Assembly: GCA_023251595.1 (NCBI GenBank)
Contig: JAHEYM010000307.1
Coordinates: forward strand, 1-5,403
Origin: Bacteroidota bacterium
GTDB taxonomy: Bacteria > Bacteroidota > Bacteroidia > AKYH767-A > JABDAW01
Direction: 5' to 3'
Length of the DNA: 5,403 nt
The notes under the pieces were generated by a model. It made no database searches. It was not told where the DNA came from and saw only the letters and a list, made by a program, of their open reading frames with translations. The stretch's first letter is position 1. Every line of letters starts with the position of its first letter. The translations under genes were made by a program, and so were the position numbers. Below are positions 1-5,403 of the stretch, one piece after another.

Positions 1-1723
1 TGTCAGATTAACTGCGGATACAGGCTGTTGTTATTTGGTTGAAATTTCCAACCAATATAGTAATTCTTATTTTTCAGGAATTTCGATTACGACGAATACA
101 TTGACCATCGCAAATGTTTCTTCAGGTAATAATTGGAGTGCGATCTCTTATCAATCGCCTACTCAGGTTGTGTTTAGTAAAATAATTGGTTCGACCGGAA
201 TTCCTCTCGACGGAGTTTCCGGATTTCAAACACTCGGAAATATATGTTTTACCGGCAGTGGCGCTGATCAACTCATTGTAAGCTTCATCGGACCCGCTCC
301 TCAATACGATACAATTTGTACGAAATTAATTGATGTTTCCGGCTGTGGTATTCCGGTTGATACTTCTTGTGTCGCTATGATTGATTTATCAGCTCAATGT
401 GATTCAGGTCTGGTGAAAATGAAGTTCCAAATAAAAAACAATTCCACATTTACAATGCGTGGTTTAACATTATATTCTCAAACGGTTGGGGTAACTCCAA
501 CAAATATGTTTATTCCGATCGCGGATTTATTGCCCGGACAAACTTCTCCATATTATAATACAACATTGATTGTATCGAATAATGCAACTTCAGCATGTTT
601 CTTCTTTTCCGCTTGCGATCAGAATACAGTTCCCAGTGATCAGGGACCTTATCCAAATTGGTGTTGTATGGATAGTATTCCATATTGTCTGACAATTCCA
701 CACTGCGATCCTTGTGATGGATTATTTGTGACCGCTTCCCAAACCGATCCATCAAATTGCTGTTATAATCTTAATCTGATTAATAATTATTACAATTCGA
801 AGATTGCTTATATGGAATTTTTCGGAATTGGAGGGACTCAGTTTGCTCTGCTTTCAGGATGGAATATATTGGCCCCTGTTGGCAGTAGTCATATAAAAAT
901 TAAAGCACCGGGAGGTGGTATTTCGCCTGGTCTCTACCAGAATTTTGCGTCGTTCTGTCTAACGGGCACATCTGCTTCACCACATACAGTTCTTATAAAT
1001 ATTCTGGATAGCATGGGTGTTATTATATGTATAGATACGTTGAATCTGGATTGTCAGCTTGTTCCACCAACTTGTGCAAACATTGTAAATGATTCACTGT
1101 ATTGTTCAGGTACAAATATAAAATACACATTTTATGTAAAAAATAATTCTCCTTTCAATTTATTTCAGATCGACTTTCAGACGCCTGATGTAAGCATAGT
1201 TCTTGATTCGAATCACATGGAGCTTAATCCCCCAATTCCGGTTGCCGGAACGGGTGGTCCATATACTGTGACCATTCTTTCTATTGATACTAATCTCACC
1301 ACATTCTGTATGTATCTCACCGGTCATAATGGAATTTATGATCCGATTCACGGACTTGCGGCTACTGAATGCTGTACGGATTCTATGGGTGTAATTTGTT
1401 TGCCAATGATTAAATGCGGAGGTTGCAATTGCGATTCTGTTACCTGTTGTCAATTCTCGAACATGACAATTCCAAATGGTATTACACCAAACGACGATGG
1501 AAAAAATGATGTGTTTGAAATTCTGAACTCTAAAGGTTGTAACTATATATCTATAAAAGTCCTCAATCGGTGGGGCAACATGGTTTATCATAGCGATGAT
1601 TACAAAAATGATTGGAAGGGAGTGAATGACAGCGGTACGAAATTGGTTCAGGGAACATATTTTATAATTCTTGAACTCCCGAATGGAAACAAAAAAGGAA
1701 TTTATGTCGATATAAGATATTAA
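1..1723 (+). CDS. Cysteine-rich repeat protein with T9SS type B C-terminal sorting domain (5' partial)
   Basis: This is the C-terminal part of a large secreted or cell-surface protein. The frame is open from base 2 with no stop before the left edge. The first 11 codons (2-34) encode a Cys-Cys-Tyr motif that recurs at residues 242-244, so the TTG at 35 is internal and the true start lies upstream. Residues are counted from that TTG. Two copies of a roughly 236-residue unit fill residues 1-465, and a T9SS type B sorting domain (gliding motility-associated, CHU_C-like) fills about 477-562. About 31 cysteines occur in 573 visible residues, most at matching positions in the two copies, which suggests disulfide-stabilised beta-rich domains. 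No catalytic motif is visible. An adhesin, filament or structural surface protein is the most likely role, but that is inference. The gene ends 19 bases before a porP/sprF-family gene, its expected export partner. Class of protein is confident; function is not. Confidence 0.9.
   Translation, partial: VRLTADTGCCYLVEISNQYSNSYFSGISITTNTLTIANVSSGNNWSAISYQSPTQVVFSKIIGSTGIPLDGVSGFQTLGNICFTGSGADQLIVSFIGPAPQYDTICTKLIDVSGCGIPVDTSCVAMIDLSAQCDSGLVKMKFQIKNNSTFTMRGLTLYSQTVGVTPTNMFIPIADLLPGQTSPYYNTTLIVSNNATSACFFFSACDQNTVPSDQGPYPNWCCMDSIPYCLTIPHCDPCDGLFVTASQTDPSNCCYNLNLINNYYNSKIAYMEFFGIGGTQFALLSGWNILAPVGSSHIKIKAPGGGISPGLYQNFASFCLTGTSASPHTVLINILDSMGVIICIDTLNLDCQLVPPTCANIVNDSLYCSGTNIKYTFYVKNNSPFNLFQIDFQTPDVSIVLDSNHMELNPPIPVAGTGGPYTVTILSIDTNLTTFCMYLTGHNGIYDPIHGLAATECCTDSMGVICLPMIKCGGCNCDSVTCCQFSNMTIPNGITPNDDGKNDVFEILNSKGCNYISIKVLNRWGNMVYHSDDYKNDWKGVNDSGTKLVQGTYFIILELPNGNKKGIYVDIRY
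2..721 (+). repeat. Protein-level repeat unit 1 (modules A1 and B1) of the secreted protein
   Basis: This is the first visible copy of a long tandem repeat, clear in translation but diverged in DNA. Module A1 (about bases 2-373) starts at a Cys-Cys-Tyr motif and contains an ICFTG strand at residues 70-74. Module B1 (about 374-721) has IKNNS at residues 133-137, Cys188, a Cys-Cys pair at 210-211, and Cys218, Cys224 and Cys227 near its end. Nearly every one of these cysteines has a partner 235-237 residues later in unit 2. The left boundary is uncertain because the window begins inside or near the start of A1. I do not recognise either module as a named domain; alternating hydrophobic segments rich in Asn, Ser and Thr suggest beta-sandwiches. 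Confidence 0.8.
722..1429 (+). repeat. Protein-level repeat unit 2 (modules A2 and B2) of the secreted protein
   Basis: This is the second copy of the tandem unit. Module A2 (about 722-1069) carries Cys-Cys-Tyr at residues 242-244, FCLTG at 307-311, Cys332 and Cys340. Module B2 (about 1070-1429) carries Cys347, Cys357, VKNNS at 368-372, Cys425, a Cys-Cys pair at 446-447, then Cys455, Cys461 and Cys464. Pairings with unit 1 are 71/308, 95/332, 104/340, 112/347, 122/357, 188/425, 210/446, 211/447, 218/455, 224/461 and 227/464. The non-cysteine sequence has drifted considerably, so the duplication looks old and the cysteine framework looks constrained. Immediately after B2, another Cys-Cys pair (471-472) resembles the start of a third A module before the sorting domain takes over. 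Confidence 0.8.
1463..1720 (+). other. T9SS type B C-terminal sorting domain (gliding motility-associated CTD)
   Basis: The last 86 residues of the secreted protein match the type B sorting domain (CHU_C family). Visible hallmarks in order are the opening IPNGITPNDDGKND (479-492), the core VLNRWGNMVYHS (509-520), a Trp-Lys-Gly turn at 527-529, the GTYFIILEL strand at 540-548, and a final GIYVDIRY strand ending in Arg-Tyr. In the family this domain directs proteins already in the periplasm through the type IX secretion system. Type B domains, unlike type A, generally need a cognate PorP/SprF-like partner; the next gene encodes such a protein. Confidence 0.95.
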
Positions 1724-1742
1724 AATATAAAAAATACGAAAA
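1724..1742 (+). promoter_or_regulatory. A-rich translation initiation region between the secreted protein gene and the porP/sprF-family gene
   Basis: The 19-base gap is almost entirely A and T, with A runs leading directly to the ATG at 1743. No GGAGG-like Shine-Dalgarno sequence is present. This is usual for Bacteroidota, where A-rich leaders often replace the Shine-Dalgarno sequence. The gap is too short for a terminator and shows no hairpin, nor the TTTG / TAnnTTTG promoter pattern typical of the phylum, so co-transcription with the upstream gene is likely. Confidence 0.5.
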
Positions 1743-1796
1743 ATGAAAAAATTAATAATATTATCGATGGTCTGTTGTTCAGTGTTCTCAAAAGCA
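1743..1796 (+). other. Signal peptide of the PorP/SprF-family protein
   Basis: Residues 1-18 have a two-lysine N-region, a hydrophobic core (LIILSMVCCSVF) and a Ser-Lys-Ala cleavage site, with the mature protein probably starting at Gln19. Cysteines 11 and 12 sit inside the core and lack the small residue before Cys expected of a lipobox, so signal peptidase I processing is more likely. Confidence 0.8.
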
Positions 1797-2642
1797 CAAC
1801 AGCAGGCACAATATACGCTTAACCAATTTAACAGTAGTTTGGAAATTAATCCGGCTTACGCGGGTTCGAACGACGATGCGAGCGCAAGCCTCAGATACCG
1901 TAAACAATGGGTTGGGTTTGATGGTTCTCCAACTACGATTAGTTTTAATGGTGAAGGCAATGTCATTAAAAAGAAGCTTGGGGCAGGTCTTACCATAGTA
2001 AGTGATAGAATTGGCATTACAAAAAGTACGGATATTGATCTAAGTCTTGCATCGCATGTAAAGGTAAGTGAAACCGGGACAATAGCTCTCGGAATCAAAG
2101 GTGGTATATATACATTGAAATCGGATTTTTCAAAACTTTCTAATGTAGATATGACAGACCCCTTATATGCAAATGATAAAATCTCTATTCCCTTTGTTGG
2201 AGTTGGAGCACTCTATTATACGAAAAAATTGTACATCGGATTTTGTATTCCCAAATTGGTCGCTTTTGAAACAGCAACAGCTCAATCTCCCGTCTCTAAA
2301 CCTCACTACTATTTATACGGTGGTTACAGAGTAATTATTAATGATGAAATTGAACTTCGTCCCGCACTTTTGTTTAAATACGTAAATGCTGCTCCTCTTG
2401 AAGCAGATATAGCAGTAGATTTCTGGTACAAAAAATTAATTGGTTTGGGAATTTCTTACAGAACCTCTGATTCATTCAATTTTACGATCAAAGAAAAATT
2501 CGGAAATTTTTATGCCGGTTATTCTTATGATATGACCATTTCAAAATTAAGAACATTTAATTCCGGTTCACACGAAGTTTATTTGGGATATTCGTTCGGC
2601 AAAAAGGGAAACCCCGACAGAACTGATAGTATCAGACTTTAA
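1743..2642 (+). CDS. PorP/SprF family type IX secretion system outer-membrane protein
   Basis: A complete 299-residue protein of the usual length for PorP/SprF, predicted to be an outer-membrane beta-barrel. Residues 1-18 form a signal peptide (Lys-Lys, hydrophobic core, Ser-Lys-Ala before Gln). The family signature follows: NPAYAGS at 36-42, then YRKQWVGFDGSPTT at 52-65. Alternating amphipathic strands and glycine-rich turns continue to the end (for example GLGISYR, FYAGYSYDM), with the typical GSHEVYLGYSFG segment at 275-286. P. gingivalis PorP is an essential T9SS component; F. johnsoniae SprF is needed for secretion of the neighbouring adhesin SprB. Position right after a type B substrate gene favours an SprF-like, substrate-dedicated role over the core PorP, though sequence alone cannot separate them, so no symbol is given. 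The start is the first ATG and gives a well-formed signal peptide. Confidence 0.93.
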   Translation: MKKLIILSMVCCSVFSKAQQQAQYTLNQFNSSLEINPAYAGSNDDASASLRYRKQWVGFDGSPTTISFNGEGNVIKKKLGAGLTIVSDRIGITKSTDIDLSLASHVKVSETGTIALGIKGGIYTLKSDFSKLSNVDMTDPLYANDKISIPFVGVGALYYTKKLYIGFCIPKLVAFETATAQSPVSKPHYYLYGGYRVIINDEIELRPALLFKYVNAAPLEADIAVDFWYKKLIGLGISYRTSDSFNFTIKEKFGNFYAGYSYDMTISKLRTFNSGSHEVYLGYSFGKKGNPDRTDSIRL

Positions 2643-2646
2643 AATT

Positions 2647-4836
2647 ATGACAATGAAAAAGTTGATTCTAATAATTTTGTGTCTTTGTAGTATTTCGTCA
2701 ATTGCGCAAAAATCGCTGGCAGATAAAAAGTTCAAACTTTATGCTTACAGCGAGGCGATTCCATTATATAAAGAATTTATTGAGAAAAACCCCAATGATT
2801 ACGATGCTAATCGTAAGCTTGCATTATCCTATAAGTTTACTAATAATATAAATGGATCTATTGAAACATTCAGGTCACTGATAAAGCTTGAAGAAGCAGT
2901 GCCGGAGGATTGGTATGATCTTGTTCAGTTATTAAGGATAAGTGGAAATCTGATTGACGCCAAACAATTTGCTGTTCAGTATCAAACTAAAAATCCGGGA
3001 GAAAAGGCAGACAACCAGATCAAATCGATCGATATATATGGTGAATTGAATTCGCATATCAATGATTATAATGTTGTAAATAAAACTTCACAATATAGTC
3101 AATCTATTTTTACTACAACTTTTAACCAAGGTTTAATAGTAACCGCAGAAAGTTTGAACGGTGCAAAAAACGATTGGACAGGGCGAGGATATACTAAATT
3201 GTATCTTACGGATTCAGGTTTTACCAAACTCACTCCTTTTGCTGAAGAAATTATGTCTTCTCATAATGATGGTGTAGCAACATTTTCCAATGATCATGCA
3301 CTCATGTATTTTACGACAACAAACAAAAAATCTATTGAGGAAGATGATGTAAATACCACAAAAATGCAGATTTCCTCCGCAATAGTGAAAGACGGAAAGT
3401 GGCAATTAACTAACCTGTTCAAATTTAATAATATTAAATACAATGTGATGCATCCGGCATTAAGAAAAGATGGGAATATGATTGTCTTCGCATCAGACAA
3501 ACCAGGTGGAAAAGGCGGTAAGGATTTATATTACTGTACTAAACAATCTGACAATACATGGTCAGAACCAATTAATATCTTTATATTAAATAGTTCAGAG
3601 AGTGAGCTGTTTCCCACATTTGATGATTCAAATAATTTATATTTTGCATCCGCCGGACTTCCAGGTTTAGGCGGTCTTGATGTTTTTGTTTCGAAAAATG
3701 AAGGGACAAACTTTTCTTCACCCTTAAACCTGAAAGCACCAATAAACTCTAGTTATGACGATTTTGCAATTTCAACAAACAATAATTTGGAAAGCGGATA
3801 TATATCTACCAATCGATTCGGAACACCTGAGACTGATGATATTGCTTACTTTTCAAAAAAGAATACAGTAGTTCCTTCGCCTGTGGTTCTTACCCCGAAA
3901 GCAAGCAATACTACCGTTAAAATAAAAGTGTTGGATAAATATACATCTATCCCTTTACCTTATGTTTCTGTAAAGCTTAAGGACGATAAATCAAATATTG
4001 TTTTTCAGGGAATGACGGATACCAATGGCGTTGTTATTTTTGATGAAGTTCCGGCTGATAATTATAAAGTTCAGGGAATTCTGAATGATATTACAACAAC
4101 AATTGCAACAATTGGAAAAGACGAATTTAAAAACGAATTAATTGAAAAAACAATTTATCATAATGATCCAAGATTCACTTTGTATGGGGTGGCTATAAAT
4201 AGTCGTGATGATAAACCCGTAGCAGGAGTTACAGTTACCTGCGAAAATATTACGTTGCATAAAATAAATAGTCATATAACTGAATCAGATGGAAAATTTT
4301 TCTTCCAACTTGAGCAGGCGAGTGATTTTAAAGTCAGCGGGGAGCAACAGGGTTGGTTGTCGAGTGAAGCAATTCATGAAACAACGAAAGGCCTTGATCG
4401 AAGCAAAGATTTATTTGTGAAAATTAAATTAAGTATGCAACAACCCGAAGTTGGCACGGAGATTCGTTTAGATAAAATATATTACGATTATGATAAATGT
4501 GATATTAAACCAAGATCAGCAGAAGAATTAGACCGACTTCTCCGACTCATGAATGATTTTCCCGATATGATTATAGAATTATCCTCCCATACAGATTGTC
4601 GTGGCAGTAATGATTACAATCTAGACCTTTCCCAATGCAGAGCCGATTCTGCAGTTGCATATATATTAAAAAGAGGTATTGCAAAGAACCGTATTATATC
4701 AGTTGGCTATGGTGAAACAAGACTTGTGAATGGATGCTCTGATGGAGTGCCGTGCACTGAAGAACAACATCAGCAAAATCGCAGAACGGAATTTAAGATA
4801 GTGACCTGCGCGTCGTGCCCTAAGTTTGGGAAGTAG
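2647..4836 (+). CDS. PorE-like OmpA-family protein: TPR, PD40 propeller, two CRD-like domains, OmpA C-terminal domain
   Basis: A complete 729-residue multidomain envelope protein with the domain order of P. gingivalis PorE. After a signal peptide come TPR-like helices (about 24-115). PD40/WD40-like propeller repeats follow (about 150-402), with blades such as LRKDGNMIVFASDKPGGKGG at 272-291 and LYFASAGLPGLGGLDVFVS at 331-349. Two carboxypeptidase-regulatory-like beta-sandwiches follow (about 423-500 and 510-595), and an OmpA C-terminal domain ends it (about 606-720). In the OmpA domain, Asp650 of HTD and Arg665 of CRAD are 15 residues apart, matching the diaminopimelate-binding Asp/Arg pair of OmpA, so peptidoglycan binding is expected. 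PorE is reported to link the T9SS outer-membrane parts to the cell wall. Direct coupling to a porP/sprF gene suggests it anchors that protein. Two ATGs compete: 2647 (4 bases after the upstream stop) and 2653, which gives the cleaner Met-Lys-Lys signal peptide and which I favour. Neither has a Shine-Dalgarno sequence. Core PorE versus a paralogue cannot be decided here. Confidence 0.93.
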   Translation: MTMKKLILIILCLCSISSIAQKSLADKKFKLYAYSEAIPLYKEFIEKNPNDYDANRKLALSYKFTNNINGSIETFRSLIKLEEAVPEDWYDLVQLLRISGNLIDAKQFAVQYQTKNPGEKADNQIKSIDIYGELNSHINDYNVVNKTSQYSQSIFTTTFNQGLIVTAESLNGAKNDWTGRGYTKLYLTDSGFTKLTPFAEEIMSSHNDGVATFSNDHALMYFTTTNKKSIEEDDVNTTKMQISSAIVKDGKWQLTNLFKFNNIKYNVMHPALRKDGNMIVFASDKPGGKGGKDLYYCTKQSDNTWSEPINIFILNSSESELFPTFDDSNNLYFASAGLPGLGGLDVFVSKNEGTNFSSPLNLKAPINSSYDDFAISTNNNLESGYISTNRFGTPETDDIAYFSKKNTVVPSPVVLTPKASNTTVKIKVLDKYTSIPLPYVSVKLKDDKSNIVFQGMTDTNGVVIFDEVPADNYKVQGILNDITTTIATIGKDEFKNELIEKTIYHNDPRFTLYGVAINSRDDKPVAGVTVTCENITLHKINSHITESDGKFFFQLEQASDFKVSGEQQGWLSSEAIHETTKGLDRSKDLFVKIKLSMQQPEVGTEIRLDKIYYDYDKCDIKPRSAEELDRLLRLMNDFPDMIIELSSHTDCRGSNDYNLDLSQCRADSAVAYILKRGIAKNRIISVGYGETRLVNGCSDGVPCTEEQHQQNRRTEFKIVTCASCPKFGK
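2653..2706 (+). other. Signal peptide of the PorE-like protein
   Basis: Counting from the ATG at 2653, residues 1-18 form a Lys-Lys N-region, a Leu/Ile core and a Ser-Ile-Ala cleavage site before Gln. The two cysteines in the core are each preceded by Leu, not by Gly, Ala or Ser, so a lipobox is not evident. The protein is therefore probably a soluble periplasmic or barrel-associated protein, whereas PorE of P. gingivalis is described as a lipoprotein. Confidence 0.75.
4462..4812 (+). other. OmpA C-terminal peptidoglycan-binding domain of the PorE-like protein
   Basis: This segment encodes about residues 606-722. It opens with the IYYDYDKCDIKP strand (611-622), continues through LSSHTDCRGSNDYN (645-658) and LDLSQCRADS (659-668), and closes with NRRTEF (711-716). 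Asp650 and Arg665 are the expected ligands for the peptidoglycan diaminopimelate side chain. Cys651, Cys664, Cys697 and Cys703 lie around the binding face and in the loop before NRRTEF, a pattern familiar in Bacteroidota OmpA-like proteins. The nine residues after the domain contain a CASC motif (721-724). Confidence 0.92.
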
Positions 4837-4841
4837 AGGAA

Positions 4842-5403
4842 TCACTTCATAGCATATATCACTCCCTCTTCCAAACTCATTTTCTTTCCTTCTTCAACCC
4901 ATTTCATATTTTGAGGATCAGGATGAGTTCCGAGTAACCTTGTTTTTCCCTTGGTATAATAAAACAGAAATAAACCCGAAAGCGGGAACTGTGCACTTGT
5001 TATAAAATTATCGAGCGCTCCTAATATTTTGCATGCTTTTTCACTTTCGTTTTTCATTTTAAAGTAAATTGAAGATGTCATACATATATGTATAGCAGGT
5101 TCTTTTTCACCACATTCACGTGTGAATTCGAGCGCCTTTGGCAGTGATTTTTCTGCTTCTTCCAACCGATCCAACATCAACATTGCAAAAGTATATTGTG
5201 AGAGAAAACCACCTTTAAATGTGGAATACCCTTTCTCCGGCAATGAATGAAATACATTTAAACAAAGATCTGCTGCTTCAGCATATTTTTCCTGAACTGC
5301 AAGTGTACCTGCTTGCATGATGGCACTAAAACAGATTCCAAATGTAAATTCAATGTATCGGGATAATTCATTAGCTTCGCTTAATTGTTTTTTCATCAAT
5401 TCA
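4842..5403 (-). CDS. TPR-like helical repeat protein, C-terminal part (5' partial)
   Basis: This reverse-strand frame ends at the stop at 4842-4844 and stays open to the right edge; the codons before the ATG at 5394-5396 read Glu-Leu (5402-5397) with no stop. That ATG has no Shine-Dalgarno-like or A-rich leader, so the gene probably begins outside the window. About 187 residues are visible. They form helix pairs of TPR character, with Ala/Leu/Tyr spacing such as EKYAEAADLCLNVF (37-50, counted from the TTG at 5399), RLEEAEKSLPKALEF and NESEKACKILGALDNF. There is no signal peptide, membrane segment or catalytic motif in the visible part. Such helical tails occur at the C-terminus of larger regulators (for example nucleotide-cyclase or AAA-type ATPase proteins), but the missing N-terminus would be needed to say which, so function is left open. 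It is convergent with the PorE-like gene, 5 bases between stops, and is unlikely to belong to the T9SS cassette. Confidence 0.75.
   Translation of the reverse strand, partial: ELMKKQLSEANELSRYIEFTFGICFSAIMQAGTLAVQEKYAEAADLCLNVFHSLPEKGYSTFKGGFLSQYTFAMLMLDRLEEAEKSLPKALEFTRECGEKEPAIHICMTSSIYFKMKNESEKACKILGALDNFITSAQFPLSGLFLFYYTKGKTRLLGTHPDPQNMKWVEEGKKMSLEEGVIYAMK

Noticed and set aside
35..37. TTG as the start of the secreted-protein gene
   Set aside because: The frame is open back to the left edge, and the 11 codons before it encode a Cys-Cys-Tyr segment homologous to residues 242-244. No signal peptide follows the TTG, so it is an internal codon.
122..755. Two reverse-strand open frames (122-304 and 510-755) antisense to the repeat region
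   Set aside because: Both are short, overlap strongly supported repeat modules, and their translations look like random sequence without domain features.
1160..1591. 143-codon reverse-strand open frame inside the secreted-protein gene
   Set aside because: It lies wholly within a well-supported gene with family-level homology; its translation has no recognisable motif and no plausible start context. It is a shadow frame.
1856..2098. 80-codon reverse-strand open frame within the porP/sprF-family gene
   Set aside because: It mirrors the conserved NPAYAG and QWVGF region of the forward gene, so it is explained by antisense reading.
3214..3500. Two overlapping reverse-strand open frames within the PorE-like gene
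   Set aside because: Their hydrophobic, Cys/Phe-rich translations arise from antisense reading of the Asn/Lys-rich propeller region; no start signal or independent support.
4818..4830. CCC...GGG inverted repeat just before the PorE-like stop codon, considered as a terminator
   Set aside because: The stem is three G-C pairs with a seven-base loop, inside the coding region and not followed by a T run. It is too weak to call.
5394..5399. TTG/ATG pair at 5399-5394 as the true start of the reverse-strand TPR gene
   Set aside because: The frame continues through to the right edge and no ribosome-binding or A-rich leader can be seen, so an upstream start is more likely; the ATG cannot be fully excluded.

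Overview
This window is AT-rich and carries protein families confined to the phylum Bacteroidota (Bacteroidetes): a type B type IX secretion system (T9SS) C-terminal sorting domain, a PorP/SprF outer-membrane protein, and a PorE-like OmpA-family protein. The A-rich, Shine-Dalgarno-free gene starts also fit that phylum. The sequence alone does not support a genus. The families point to a T9SS-encoding, probably environmental member of the group.

Layout. The first 1723 bases are the 3' part of a large secreted protein gene whose start lies left of the window. It shows two copies of a roughly 236-residue cysteine-rich unit, each made of two sub-modules (A-B-A-B), followed by a T9SS type B sorting domain. 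After 19 bases comes a complete porP/sprF-family gene (1743-2642). Four bases later comes a complete PorE-like gene (2647-4836, more likely starting at 2653). It has a TPR region, a PD40-type propeller, two carboxypeptidase-regulatory-like beta-sandwiches and a peptidoglycan-binding OmpA C-terminal domain. These three same-strand genes look like one transcription unit. On the opposite strand, meeting the PorE-like gene tail to tail with 5 bases between the stops, is the C-terminal part of a TPR-like helical protein (4842 to the right edge), cut by the window boundary.

How the genes may work together (inference from family knowledge). The secreted protein would cross the inner membrane, fold and form disulfides in the periplasm, and be exported by the T9SS through its C-terminal domain. 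The PorP/SprF paralogue would serve as its dedicated outer-membrane partner, as SprF does for SprB in Flavobacterium johnsoniae. The PorE-like protein would tie that partner to peptidoglycan. The window thus resembles a substrate-specific export and anchoring cassette, one of several paralogous sets such genomes often carry. The reverse-strand TPR gene shows no functional link. No RNA genes, CRISPR arrays, insertion sequences or convincing terminators were seen, and there is no gene-free stretch above 20 bases.
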